Source of the DNA: Oscillospiraceae bacterium
GTDB lineage: Bacteria > Bacillota > Clostridia > Oscillospirales > Oscillospiraceae
Assembly (NCBI GenBank): GCA_015068325.1
Contig: SVKQ01000010.1
Coordinates: 1 to 64,000 of the forward strand
Length of the DNA stretch: 64,000 nucleotides
Direction of reading: 5' to 3'
Shown here: positions 16,788-25,776 of the stretch, piece by piece
Layout of the letters: each line of letters starts with the position of its first letter
How positions within the stretch are numbered: the first letter of the stretch is position 1
The notes under the pieces: model-generated
Database searches by the model: none
What the model saw: the letters and a program-made list of their open reading frames with translations, nothing else
Told to the model about the DNA's origin: nothing
Made by a program: the position numbers and the translations under genes

Positions 16788-18158
16788 ATGTATGATGTGA
16801 TCGTGCTGGGCGGCGGCCCCGGCGGCTATATCGCCGCTGAACGGGCCGGCCACGCTGGACTGAAGACGCTGCTGATCGAGAAGCGTGCCCTGGGCGGCAC
16901 CTGCCTCAACGAGGGGTGCATTCCCAGCAAGGTGCTGCTGAACTCCTCGAAGATCTACCACTATACCACCGACTACGGCCGCCTGTACGGCGTCAACTGC
17001 GAGGGCTCCGCCGTGGAGCAGAAAAAGGTGGTGGAGCGCAAGCGCAAGGTGGTACACACGCTGGTCTCCGGTGTGGGAGCATCTATGAAGGCCAACCATG
17101 TGGAGGTGGTCAACGCGGCAGCCACTATCAAGGGCCGCGGCGCCGAGGGCATCCAGGTGGAGGCCGAGGGTCAGGTCTACGAGAGCAAATACCTCATCAT
17201 CGCCACCGGGTCCCGGGCCTCTGTGCCCCCGATCCCCGGCGTGAAGGAGGGCATCGCCTCCGGCTTTGTGATGACCAACTACGAGGCGCTGGAGTTGGAA
17301 CAGCTGCCCAAGCGCCTGGTGGTCATCGGCGGCGGCGTCATCGGTTTGGAGCTGGCGGCCTACTACGGCGTGGTGGGCAGTGAGGTCGAGGTGGTGGAGA
17401 TGCTGCCCAAGATCGCCGGTCCCATTGACGGCGAGATCTCCGCGCTGCTGCAGAAAGACTATGAGAAGCAAGGCATGAAGTTCCACCTGGGCGCCAAGGT
17501 CGTCCGCGTGGAGGGCGACGGCGTGGTCTATGAGAAGGAAGGCACCGAGCAGAAGGTGACCTGCGACAAGGTGCTGCTGGCCATCGGCCGCCGGCCCGTC
17601 ATCGACACCTGCGGCATCGAGAACCTACACATCGCCATCGAGAAGGGCGCCATCCGGGTGGATGAGCAGATGCGCACCAATGCGCTGAACGTGTTCGCTG
17701 TGGGCGACTGCAACGGCAAGTCCATGCTGGCCCATTCCGCCTACCGCATGGGTGAGGTGGCCGTGAACACCATTCTGGGCCGCCGGGACCGCATGCGCTA
17801 CCGGGCCATCCCCAGCGTGCTGTATACCAATCCCGAGGTGGGCTGTGTGGGTATGACGGAGGAGCAGGCCCGTGAGGCCGGCATCGACGTGGCGGTGGTG
17901 AAGCTGCCCATGGCCTACGCCGGCCGCTATGTGGCTGAGAACGAGGGCGGCAACGGCATCGCCAAGTTCATCTTTGACAAAAAATACCGCACGCTGGTGG
18001 GCGCCCACATCATGTCCAACTACTCCAGCGAGTTCATCGTGGCCTGCGGCATCATGATCGAGCAGGAGATGACCATCGATGCCATCCGGGAGATCGTGTA
18101 TCCGCACCCGTCCGTCAGTGAGATCATCCGCGAGGCTGCCTTTGCGGTGCAGCTGTGA
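16788..18158 (+). CDS. lpdA: Dihydrolipoamide dehydrogenase (E3)
   Basis: FAD flavoenzyme that reoxidises dihydrolipoyl-E2 with NAD+. At 456 aa it has standard length and no N-terminal lipoyl domain. Residues: FAD motif GGGPGGYIAAE at 9-19, redox disulfide CLNEGCIPSK near 44-53, NAD-binding GGGVIGLELA near 184, second FAD motif NVFAVGDCNG near 303, and the dimer-interface catalytic HPSVSE near 443. AAGGAGG precedes the start. It lies between E2 and the fused E1 in one operon. Confidence 0.96.
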   Translation: MYDVIVLGGGPGGYIAAERAGHAGLKTLLIEKRALGGTCLNEGCIPSKVLLNSSKIYHYTTDYGRLYGVNCEGSAVEQKKVVERKRKVVHTLVSGVGASMKANHVEVVNAAATIKGRGAEGIQVEAEGQVYESKYLIIATGSRASVPPIPGVKEGIASGFVMTNYEALELEQLPKRLVVIGGGVIGLELAAYYGVVGSEVEVVEMLPKIAGPIDGEISALLQKDYEKQGMKFHLGAKVVRVEGDGVVYEKEGTEQKVTCDKVLLAIGRRPVIDTCGIENLHIAIEKGAIRVDEQMRTNALNVFAVGDCNGKSMLAHSAYRMGEVAVNTILGRRDRMRYRAIPSVLYTNPEVGCVGMTEEQAREAGIDVAVVKLPMAYAGRYVAENEGGNGIAKFIFDKKYRTLVGAHIMSNYSSEFIVACGIMIEQEMTIDAIREIVYPHPSVSEIIREAAFAVQL

Positions 18159-18211
18159 AGCGGCGGCGATACGCATTGAGAAAAATTTGATTCGGAGGAA
18201 GTGTCTGAACT

Positions 18212-20686
18212 ATGTCCAAAGCACAATTCTACGATCCCAGTGAGCTGCGGGCTCCCGGCAAGATCCATTTTGAGGACATCGACGTGTGTCAGTATCAGAA
18301 GACCGTCAAGGACGAGCTGGCGGGCGACAACTTTACGGTGGAGGATATGTTGCGCATCTATCGCGACATGGAGTATATCCGCGAGTTCGAGACCATGCTC
18401 AGATCGGTCCGCACCACCAAGTCCTATAACGGTGTGGAGTACACCTACACCGGCCCGGCCCACCTGTATACCGGCGAGGAATCCGCCGCCGTGGGACAGA
18501 GCTATCTGCTGGACCACAACGATTTCATCTTCGGCACCCATCGCAGCCACGGCGAGGTGCTGGCCAAGGGCCTGTCCGCCATCGAGAAGATGAGCGATGA
18601 GGAGCTGTTGGAGATCATGGAGACCACCTTTGACGGCAAGCCCTACGCCGTGGTGAAGGAGCACTTGGGCGAGAAGAGTGTGAAGGAGCAGGCCATCGTA
18701 TTCTTCCTATACGGGCTGACCTGCGAGCTGTTTGGCCGCGAAAACGGCTTCGCCAAGGGCCTGGGCAACTCCATGCACCTGTTCTTCGTACCCTTCGGTA
18801 TCTATCCCAACAACGCCATCGTGGGAGGTTCCCCCTGCATCGCGGCGGGCGCGGCCCTGTACAAGAAGAACATGAAGGCCCCCGGCATCGTGGTGGCCAA
18901 TGGCGGCGACGGCTCCTTGGGCTGCGGCCCCGTGTGGGAGGCACTGAACTTTGCTGCCATGGACCAGTTCAAGACGCTGTGGCCCGATGAGTACAAGGGC
19001 GGCCTGCCGGTGATCTTCAACTTCATGGACAACGGCTACGGCATGGGCGGACGCACCAACGGTGAGACCATGGCCTACGGCGAGCTGGCCCGCGTGGGCG
19101 CCGGCATCACCCCCAGCCAGATGCTCACCGAGCGGGTGGACGGCGTGAATCCGCTGGCCGTGATCGATGCGTACCGCCGCAAGATTCAGGCCATCAAGGA
19201 GAACAAAGGGCCCGTGCTGCTGGATGTGCTGACCTATCGTCTGGGCGGCCACTCCACCTCTGATCAGAACGCTTATCGCTCCAAGGAGGAGCTGGAGGCC
19301 TGGGAGAACAACGATTGCATCGCACTGTTCCGCCGGCAGCTCATCGACGCCGGCGCCGCCACCGACGGTGAGATCGACGCCATCAACGCCGCCGTCAAGG
19401 AGCGCATCACCAAGGTGATGAAGGTGGCCGCCGACCTGGAGATCTCTCCCCGGCTGGACTTCATCAAGGATCCCGACGCCATCTCCCGCTACACCTTCAA
19501 CAACGGCCGGCAGGTGCGCATGGCCGAGGGCGAGACCTATGTGCTGACCGGCAAGGAAGAGAACTCCCGCATGCAGAAGATCGCCAAGAAGGAGCGCGCC
19601 GCCGTGGTGAACGGACAGCCCGTCTCCAAGTTGAAGCAGCTGACGCTGCGCGATGCCATCTACGAGGCCGTCATCGACAAGTACTATGAGGATCCCACCC
19701 TAGTATCCTACGGCGAGGACGTGCGCGAGTGGGGCGGCGCCTTCGGCGTCTACCAGGGCCTGAGCGACTCCATCCCCTTCAACCGCCTGTTCAACTCCCC
19801 CATCTCCGAGTCCTGCATTGTGGCCAGCGCCGTGGGTTACGGCATGTGCGGCGGCCGCAGCGTCACCGAACTGATGTACTGCGACTTTATGGGCCGCGCC
19901 GGCGACGAGATCTTCAACCAGATGGCCAAGTGGCAGGCCATGTCCGCCGGACAGCTGAAGCTGCCCATGGTGCTGCGGATCTCTGTGGGTCGCAAATACG
20001 GCGCGCAGCACTCCCAGGACTGGACGGCCCTGCCCGCCCATGTGCCTGGGCTAAAGGTGGTCTTCCCTGTGACGCCCTATGACGCCAAGGGCATGATGGC
20101 CACAGCCCTCAACGGCACCGATCCGGTGATTTTCATGGAGAGCCAGCTCCTGTACGACAAGGGCGAGGAGTTCCATCTGGAGGGCGTGCCCACGGAGTCC
20201 TATGAGATCCCCTTCGGCGAGCCGGACATCAAGCGCGAGGGTAAGGACATCACCATCCTGACCATTGGCCCCACCCTGTACAAGGCGCTGAAGGCGGCCG
20301 ACGTCCTGAAGGAGCAGTTCGGCCTGGAGGCGGAGGTCATTGATGCCCGCTCCGTGGTGCCTTTCAACTATGAGAAGGTGCTGGCCTCCGTCAAGAAGAC
20401 CGGCAAGATCATCCTAGCCTCTGACGCCTGCACCCGCGGCAGCATCACCAACGATATGGCCACCCACATCAACGAGTTGGCCTTTGACGACTTGGATGCG
20501 CCGGCGGTGGTGCTGGGTGCCAGAAACTGGATCACCCCCTGCCCCGAGATGGAGGAGCAGTTCTTCCCCAACGAGTACTGGTTCATCGACGCGATCCATG
20601 AGAAGATCATGCCGCTGCCCGGGTATACCCCCAAAAACAACTTCACCCGGGAAGAGGAACTGCGCATCGAGAGGCTGGGCCTGTAA
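18212..20686 (+). CDS. 2-oxoacid/acetoin dehydrogenase E1, fused alpha and beta subunits
   Basis: Thiamine-diphosphate enzyme that decarboxylates a 2-oxoacid (or cleaves acetoin) and acylates E2 lipoyl groups. The 824-aa protein joins an alpha-type half (1 to about 410; ThDP motif GDGSLGCGPVWEAL ... DNGYGMGG) to a beta-type half (about 460-824; LTLRDAIYEAV, YGEDVREWGGAFGVYQGL, ISESCIVASAVGYGM). In most bacteria with heterotetrameric E1 these are separate genes. The operon order E2-E3-E1 under a DeoR regulator is unusual compared with pdhABCD. Pyruvate and acetoin are the leading substrate candidates; branched-chain acids are less likely. Confidence 0.92.
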   Translation: MSKAQFYDPSELRAPGKIHFEDIDVCQYQKTVKDELAGDNFTVEDMLRIYRDMEYIREFETMLRSVRTTKSYNGVEYTYTGPAHLYTGEESAAVGQSYLLDHNDFIFGTHRSHGEVLAKGLSAIEKMSDEELLEIMETTFDGKPYAVVKEHLGEKSVKEQAIVFFLYGLTCELFGRENGFAKGLGNSMHLFFVPFGIYPNNAIVGGSPCIAAGAALYKKNMKAPGIVVANGGDGSLGCGPVWEALNFAAMDQFKTLWPDEYKGGLPVIFNFMDNGYGMGGRTNGETMAYGELARVGAGITPSQMLTERVDGVNPLAVIDAYRRKIQAIKENKGPVLLDVLTYRLGGHSTSDQNAYRSKEELEAWENNDCIALFRRQLIDAGAATDGEIDAINAAVKERITKVMKVAADLEISPRLDFIKDPDAISRYTFNNGRQVRMAEGETYVLTGKEENSRMQKIAKKERAAVVNGQPVSKLKQLTLRDAIYEAVIDKYYEDPTLVSYGEDVREWGGAFGVYQGLSDSIPFNRLFNSPISESCIVASAVGYGMCGGRSVTELMYCDFMGRAGDEIFNQMAKWQAMSAGQLKLPMVLRISVGRKYGAQHSQDWTALPAHVPGLKVVFPVTPYDAKGMMATALNGTDPVIFMESQLLYDKGEEFHLEGVPTESYEIPFGEPDIKREGKDITILTIGPTLYKALKAADVLKEQFGLEAEVIDARSVVPFNYEKVLASVKKTGKIILASDACTRGSITNDMATHINELAFDDLDAPAVVLGARNWITPCPEMEEQFFPNEYWFIDAIHEKIMPLPGYTPKNNFTREEELRIERLGL

Positions 20687-20710
20687 AAAGAGAGACCCGT
20701 CAGAGAAACG

Positions 20711-20744
20711 GAGGCGGAGCACCGCGTGAGCGGTGCTCCGCCTC
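20711..20744 (+). terminator. Terminator-like hairpin after the E1 gene
   Basis: Perfect 15-bp stem GAGGCGGAGCACCGC / GCGGTGCTCCGCCTC with a GTGA loop, followed by TGCGGCTTT; the poor T-run makes termination efficiency uncertain. Confidence 0.65.
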
Positions 20745-20757
20745 TGCGGCTTTGGCC

Positions 20758-20787
20758 TTGCCGCCGTGCGGACGGGTATGGTACAAT
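20758..20787 (+). promoter_or_regulatory. Promoter of the GTPase-NYN fusion gene
   Basis: TTGCCG (20758-20763), 18-nt spacer ending in TGG, TACAAT (20782-20787): an extended -10 promoter about 30 bp before the start codon. Confidence 0.6.
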
Positions 20788-20816
20788 GAAAAAAACATTT
20801 GCAGAGGAATTGACGG

Positions 20817-23381
20817 ATGAAAAACACGACGATCGGGATTCTGGCTCACGTGGACGCGGGAAAGACCACGCTGGCAGAGGCGATCCTATACTGCACCGGC
20901 CGGACGCGGCGTGCCGGACGCGTGGACCACGGCGACACGGCCATGGACGTCCATGAGCTGGAGCGGCGGCGCGGCATCACCATCTTCATGAGTCAGGCAG
21001 AACTGACGCTGGGCGACTGGCATGTGACGCTGCTGGATACGCCGGGCCACGTGGACTTCTCCAGCGAGACGGAGCGGGTGCTGCAGGTGCTGGACTACGC
21101 CATTCTGGTGATCAGCGGCATCGACGGGGTGCAGGCCCACACCCGTACGCTGTGGCGGCTGCTGGCGCACTACCGGGTGCCCACAGTGATCTTTGTGACG
21201 AAGATGGATTTTGCCCGCCGGGGGCGGGAGACTCTGCTCTCGGAGCTGCGGCGGGAGCTGGACGAGGGCTGCGTTGACGCGGAGAGCGGCGCGCTGGCCG
21301 AGCAGACGGCCCTCAGCCGGGAGGATCTGCTGGAGCGCTACCTGGAGACCGGTGCCGTGGCAGACGAGGACATCAGCCGGGCGCTGGCGGCGAGGCAGGT
21401 GTTTCCCTGCTGGTTTGGCTCCGGCATGAAGATAGAGGGCGTGGAGACGTTTTTGGCGGGGCTGGAGCGGTATCTGCTGCCGCGGGCCTATCCGGAGACC
21501 TTTGGCGCCCGGGTGTTCAAGATCGGCCGCGATCCCCAGGGAAATCGGCTGACCTATCTGAAGGTCACCGGCGGCACGCTGCGGGTGCGGGACAGCGTTT
21601 CCTATGGAGAGCTCCGCGAGAAGGTCAACCAGATTCGCCTGTATACGGGGGCGAAATATGAGACCGCAGAGGAGATCGGGGCCGGCGGTGTCTGCGCCGT
21701 GACGGGACTGACTGCCACCGAAAACGGACAGGGTCTGGGCGGTGAGGCGCCGGCCCGGCCGCCGCAGCTGGAGCCGGTGATGGACTACTGCATCGTCCTG
21801 CCGGCGGGGCAGGATGCCCAGGTCATGATGCAGAAGCTGCGGCAGCTGGCGGAGGAGGACCCCCAACTGCACATTACCTACGACACCCGGTTGGGAGAGA
21901 TTCGCGTAAGCCTGATGGGCGAGGTCCAGGCGGAGATACTGAAGAGCCTGATTGAACAGCGCTTTGGCGCGGCGGTGGAGATCGACAACGGGCGAGTGTT
22001 GTACAAGGAGACCATTGAGGACACGGTGGAGGGCGTGGGCCACTACGAGCCGCTGCGCCACTATGCGGAGGTGCATCTGCTGCTGGAGCCGCTGCCCCTG
22101 GGCAGTGGGCTGCAGCTGGCTGCCGCCTGCAGCGAGGACATGCTGGACCGGAACTGGCAGCGGCTGATCTTGACCCACCTGGCGGAGAAGACCCATCGGG
22201 GCGTGCTGACCGGCGCGCCCATCACGGATATGAAGATCACGCTGGCGGCGGGCCGGGCCCACCTGAAGCACACGGAGGGCGGCGACTTCCGCCAGGCCAC
22301 GTACCGGGCCGTCCGGCAGGGGCTGATGCAGGCGAAATCAAAGCTGCTGGAGCCCTGGTACGCCTTCCGGCTGGAGGTGCCGCCGGAGCAGCTGGGCCGG
22401 GCCATCAGCGACATCCGCCTGCGCCACGGTACCGTGGAGCCGCCGGGGGAGGCGGGGGAGATGAGCCTGCTGCGGGGCCGGGCGCCGGTGACGGGCATGA
22501 GCGGTTACGCCGCCGAGGTGGCCGCCTACACCGGCGGCCGGGGCCGGCTGGCGCTGGAGCCAGACGGCTATGACGCATGCCACGACCAGGAGGCGGTGGT
22601 CGCCGCGGTGGCCTACGATCCGGAGAGCGACCTGGAGAATACGCCGGACTCGGTGTTCTGCGCCCACGGCGGCGGATTCACTGTCAAGTGGGACAAGGTG
22701 AGCGAATACATGCACTTGGAAAGCTGCCTGAAAAAGGAGATCCCCTACGTACCCCAGGTGAGCCGCCGGAACCTGCAGCTGGACGAAAAGGAGCTGGAGG
22801 CCATCATGCTGCGGGAGTTCGGGCCCATCAAGCGGCCTGTCTACCGCCCACCGGCGGCCACCTCCGCCGGTGAAGCGGACAGAGCGGTGAGCACCAGAAA
22901 GAGCTGGTTCATCGTGGACGGCTACAACGTGATCTTTGCCTGGGAGGATCTGAAGAAGCTGGCGGACCAGGACATGGCGGCGGCCCGGGAGCAGCTGATG
23001 CAGCTGCTGTGCAATTTCGCCGCCTTTACCTGCTACGAGGTGGTGCTGGTCTTTGACGGCTACAAGGCGCCGCAGAACAGGGGAGAGCGCTTCACCTTCC
23101 ACGGGCTGCATGTGGCCTATACGAAAGAGCATGAGACAGCGGACATGTATATCGAACGGCTGGTGCAGGAGATCGGGAAGAATGAGCAGGTCCGGGTGGT
23201 GACCTCCGATGCGCTGATCCAACTGTCCGCCGTGCGCTCCGGCGTGCTGCGGATGTCGGCCCGGGAGTTTGAGGAGGAGGCGGCCGCCGTCAGCCGGGAG
23301 ATAGGGGAGATCCTGGCACGACAGACCGGCACGAAAAACCGCATCGGCGACACGGCGGTGATCCGGGAGGAGAAGAAATAA
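20817..23381 (+). CDS. EF-G/TetM-like ribosomal GTPase fused to a C-terminal NYN (YacP/Rae1-type) nuclease domain
   Basis: 854 aa. Residues 1 to about 650 follow the EF-G/ribosome-protection (TetM/TetO) pattern: G1 AHVDAGKTT, G2 RGITI, G3 DTPGH, G4 TKMD (the usual NKxD Asn is Thr), then domains II-V, with the C-terminal EF-G fold still visible around GRAHLKHTEGGDF. After a short linker, residues about 693-835 form a NYN domain: WFIVDGYNVIFAW, LVFDGYKAP, ETADMYIERL and VVTSDALIQ carry the spaced acidic residues of PIN-like nucleases. B. subtilis Rae1 (YacP), of the same NYN group, cleaves mRNA in the ribosomal A site, where EF-G-like GTPases also bind. A ribosome-directed RNase is therefore a reasonable inference; tetracycline protection is the alternative. 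It has its own promoter and terminator. Confidence 0.85.
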   Translation: MKNTTIGILAHVDAGKTTLAEAILYCTGRTRRAGRVDHGDTAMDVHELERRRGITIFMSQAELTLGDWHVTLLDTPGHVDFSSETERVLQVLDYAILVISGIDGVQAHTRTLWRLLAHYRVPTVIFVTKMDFARRGRETLLSELRRELDEGCVDAESGALAEQTALSREDLLERYLETGAVADEDISRALAARQVFPCWFGSGMKIEGVETFLAGLERYLLPRAYPETFGARVFKIGRDPQGNRLTYLKVTGGTLRVRDSVSYGELREKVNQIRLYTGAKYETAEEIGAGGVCAVTGLTATENGQGLGGEAPARPPQLEPVMDYCIVLPAGQDAQVMMQKLRQLAEEDPQLHITYDTRLGEIRVSLMGEVQAEILKSLIEQRFGAAVEIDNGRVLYKETIEDTVEGVGHYEPLRHYAEVHLLLEPLPLGSGLQLAAACSEDMLDRNWQRLILTHLAEKTHRGVLTGAPITDMKITLAAGRAHLKHTEGGDFRQATYRAVRQGLMQAKSKLLEPWYAFRLEVPPEQLGRAISDIRLRHGTVEPPGEAGEMSLLRGRAPVTGMSGYAAEVAAYTGGRGRLALEPDGYDACHDQEAVVAAVAYDPESDLENTPDSVFCAHGGGFTVKWDKVSEYMHLESCLKKEIPYVPQVSRRNLQLDEKELEAIMLREFGPIKRPVYRPPAATSAGEADRAVSTRKSWFIVDGYNVIFAWEDLKKLADQDMAAAREQLMQLLCNFAAFTCYEVVLVFDGYKAPQNRGERFTFHGLHVAYTKEHETADMYIERLVQEIGKNEQVRVVTSDALIQLSAVRSGVLRMSAREFEEEAAAVSREIGEILARQTGTKNRIGDTAVIREEKK

Positions 23382-23387
23382 ATAATA

Positions 23388-23418
23388 TCCGGCGCGATGG
23401 GAGACCCATCGCGCCGGA
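23388..23418. terminator. Terminator between the GTPase-NYN gene and a small membrane-protein gene
   Basis: Perfect 14-bp stem TCCGGCGCGATGGG / CCCATCGCGCCGGA with an AGA loop, seven bases after the stop codon. No strong T-run follows on +, but position and strength support termination of both convergent genes. Confidence 0.75.
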
Positions 23419-23435
23419 CAACGCTTTTGAAAGAA

Positions 23436-23693
23436 TCATTTATACTTGCCCTTTCGGACCCACTCTCTGTACGGGTCTTTTTCCTTCTTTTTCCGGCTGC
23501 GGAACAGCAGGATCACAGTGACCAGACCGATGATCGCGAGGATGCAGAACAGGGCGAACAGGAGGTAAGTGATTATTCCGCCTAGAGTAGACGTATACAA
23601 TAGACCTACCCCACCGCGATAAAAATCGTCAGAGTCGAGGAAACCAAATATACTCATCAGTTGTGCCCAAGGTTCACCAATAAAGAATTTCAC
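23436..23693 (-). CDS. Small single-span membrane protein, unknown function
   Basis: 85 aa from the GTG at 23693, which is 9 nt after AAGGAG; the upstream track start has no ribosome site. One long hydrophobic segment (about residues 38-62, YLLFALFCILAIIGLVTVILLF) is followed by a strongly basic tail (RSRKKKEKD), suggesting a single helix with a cytoplasmic C-terminus. No family is recognised. It has its own promoter and is convergent with the GTPase-NYN gene. Confidence 0.65.
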   Translation of the reverse strand: MKFFIGEPWAQLMSIFGFLDSDDFYRGGVGLLYTSTLGGIITYLLFALFCILAIIGLVTVILLFRSRKKKEKDPYREWVRKGKYK

Positions 23694-23719
23694 AGGATCA
23701 CACTCCTTCCTTTTTTTGG

Positions 23720-23748
23720 AGTATAGCATATCCGAAAAGGCGGCGCAA
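23720..23748 (-). promoter_or_regulatory. Promoter of the small membrane-protein gene
   Basis: Minus strand: TTGCGC (23743-23748), 17-nt spacer ending in TGC, TATACT (23720-23725), an extended -10. Confidence 0.65.
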
Positions 23749-23790
23749 CAGGTGGAAGAAATTTGTATTTATTTGTAAGATATTGGGTAT

Positions 23791-23828
23791 AAGCAGTCCG
23801 GAGGGGCATCGCCCCCTCCGGACTGCTT
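23791..23828 (-). terminator. Terminator of the double-cubane reductase operon
   Basis: Perfect 16-bp stem AAGCAGTCCGGAGGGG / CCCCTCCGGACTGCTT with a 6-nt loop, six bases after the desulfurase stop. Confidence 0.8.
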
Positions 23829-23833
23829 CGTTT

Positions 23834-24970
23834 TTATTCCGTGGCCAGCTCCCGCAGGGCCTGCGCCGCTGCGTCCACCTCGGCCTCGGTGGTGAACCAG
23901 GAGAAGCTGAAGCGGACGGCGCCCTGGGCCTTGGTACCCAGCGCCTCGTGCATCCGCGGGGCGCAGTGGGCGCCGGGGCGGGTGGCGATGCCGTAGTCCT
24001 CCGACAGGGCGTCGGAGACGGCGCCGGAGTCGTACCCGTCGATGTTCAGCGTGACGATGGCGGCGTGGGGGCCGGAAAAGTCGCCGTACACGGTGACACG
24101 GGGGATCTGGCGGACCGCCTCGTAAAAGCGGCGGGTCAGAGCGGCCTCGTGAGCCTCGATCCGGTCCAGCCCCGTCTCCTTGAGAAAGTCCACGGCGGCG
24201 GAGAGCCCCGCGATGCCGTGGCCGTTCAGCGTGCCGGCCTCCAGCAGGGTGGGGAGCTGTGCAGGCTGGGTGGGGCTGTAGGTCTGTACGCCGGTACCGC
24301 CCACCTTGAAGGGGCGGATCTCCACGCCTTCGCCGATGCACAATCCGCCGGTGCCCTGGGGGCCCAGGAGACCCTTGTGGCCGGTAAAGCACAACACGTC
24401 CGCGCCCAGCTGCTGCATGTCCACCACGCGGGTGCCGGCCGTCTGCGCCGCGTCCACGATCAGCAGCGCGCCGTTGGCATGGGCGATGTCCGCCACGCGG
24501 CGGATATCCACCACGTTGCCGGTCAGGTTGGAGGCGTGGGTGCAGACAACGGCGCGGGTGTCCGGGCGGATCAGCCGCTCAAAGGCGTCATAGTCCACGC
24601 GGCCCTGTCGGTCCGCACCCACCAGATCCAGCTGCACGCCTTGCTCGGCCTCCAGCCGGTAGAGGGGGCGCAGCACGGAGTTGTGCTCCAGCACGGTGGA
24701 GACCACGTGGTCCCCGGGGCGGACGAGGCCGTTGATGGCGATGTTGAGGGACTCGGTCACGTTGCAGGTGAACACCACACGGTCCGGCCGGGGGCAGTGG
24801 AACAGTTCCGCCAGCTTGACGCGGGTCCCATATACGGTGTGGGAAGCGTCGAGGCTGCCCTCATGGGTGCCGCGGGAGCTGTTGCCGAAGGTCTCCAGCG
24901 CCCGCAGTATAGCCTGCCCCACCTGGGGCGGCTTGCGGAGCGTGGTGGCGGCGTTGTCCAGATAGATCAT
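23834..24970 (-). CDS. Cysteine desulfurase / class V aminotransferase-family protein
   Basis: PLP enzyme that most likely releases sulfur from cysteine as a persulfide. From the ATG at 24970 (AGGAGG 7 nt upstream) it is 378 aa; the track's longer N-terminus is a shadow of the activase gene. It opens with YLDNAATTLRKPP, carries the PLP lysine in CFTGHKGLLGPQGTGG (about residue 197), and has a catalytic-type cysteine in RPGAHCAP (about residue 332). Its ATG overlaps the activase TGA (ATGA), so translation is coupled. Last gene of the operon; it likely supplies sulfur for the Fe-S clusters of the reductase or activase. Confidence 0.88.
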   Translation of the reverse strand: MIYLDNAATTLRKPPQVGQAILRALETFGNSSRGTHEGSLDASHTVYGTRVKLAELFHCPRPDRVVFTCNVTESLNIAINGLVRPGDHVVSTVLEHNSVLRPLYRLEAEQGVQLDLVGADRQGRVDYDAFERLIRPDTRAVVCTHASNLTGNVVDIRRVADIAHANGALLIVDAAQTAGTRVVDMQQLGADVLCFTGHKGLLGPQGTGGLCIGEGVEIRPFKVGGTGVQTYSPTQPAQLPTLLEAGTLNGHGIAGLSAAVDFLKETGLDRIEAHEAALTRRFYEAVRQIPRVTVYGDFSGPHAAIVTLNIDGYDSGAVSDALSEDYGIATRPGAHCAPRMHEALGTKAQGAVRFSFSWFTTEAEVDAAAQALRELATE

Positions 24971-25761
24971 GACGGATCCTCCTTTTTGGGGGTTTGGAGC
25001 GCGTAGCAGGCTGCACCCAGCGCGCCGGCATAACGGCCTTGGGGAGAGGCGACGATGGTGGTCCTCAGCGCCGCGCCCAGCGCCCGGCGGATGTAATCGC
25101 ACTCGCACAGACCGCCGGTGAGGCAGACGCAGCCGGCGTCCGGCTCCAGGCGACCCGCCTGGGAGGCAACCTTTTTTACGATGGAATCCACCACGGCGAA
25201 AGCGATGTTCTCCCGGCTCTCGCCGCGGCCGATCAGGCTGATGACCTCCGACTCGGCAAATACGGTGCACATGGAACTGATGGACACGCCGCCGCCCGTG
25301 GCGGCCAGTTCACACAGTTCATCCGGCCGCAGGGCCATGGTGTTGGCCATGACCTCCAGAAAACGGCCCGTGCCGGCGGAGCACTTGTCGTTCATGATGA
25401 AGTCATTGGCCCGGCCGCCCTGCACGCGGATGATCTTGGTGTCCTGCCCACCAATGTCGATGACGGTGAGATCCGCGCTGTTGTGCAGCAGCATGGCACC
25501 GCGGGCGTGACAGGTGATTTCGGTGATGGTCCGGTCGGCAAAGGGAACGGCCACGCGGCCGTAGCCGGTGGCGACACAGGGATACCGGCGGGGATCGAAG
25601 CCCTCTTGACTCAGCCGGGCACGTACGGCCCCGGCCGTGTCCACGCTGCTCCAGCCGGTGGGCTGGACGAACAGCAAGACCGGCTCAAAAGCCTCGTTCA
25701 GCACGGCGGTCTTCGTGCAGGTCGAACCGATATCAATGCCAATGGCGTAGCGCATCATCAT
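24967..25761 (-). CDS. Acyl-CoA dehydratase activase-type ATPase (BadF/HgdC family)
   Basis: ATP-dependent electron donor of the ASKHA fold that pushes low-potential electrons onto dehydratase/double-cubane partners. At 264 aa it matches HgdC-like archerases. IGIDIGSTCTKTAV is the phosphate-1 motif, VIDIGGQDTK the phosphate-2 motif, and MNDKCSAGTGRFLE plus SSMCTVFAESE provide the two cysteines that hold the subunit-bridging [4Fe-4S] cluster in a homodimer. It lies 57 bp after the DUF3343 gene, with a hairpin and a possible internal promoter between, and overlaps the desulfurase start by 4 nt. Confidence 0.95.
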   Translation of the reverse strand: MMMRYAIGIDIGSTCTKTAVLNEAFEPVLLFVQPTGWSSVDTAGAVRARLSQEGFDPRRYPCVATGYGRVAVPFADRTITEITCHARGAMLLHNSADLTVIDIGGQDTKIIRVQGGRANDFIMNDKCSAGTGRFLEVMANTMALRPDELCELAATGGGVSISSMCTVFAESEVISLIGRGESRENIAFAVVDSIVKKVASQAGRLEPDAGCVCLTGGLCECDYIRRALGAALRTTIVASPQGRYAGALGAACYALQTPKKEDPS

Positions 25762-25776
25762 TTCCTCCTGCTGGCG

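Noticed and set aside
14334-17486. 1050-aa minus-strand ORF opposite the DeoR and E2/E3 genes
   Set aside because: Composition is His/Gly/Gln/Leu-rich as expected for the antisense of high-GC codons; no domain; the real genes on + have ribosome sites and motifs.
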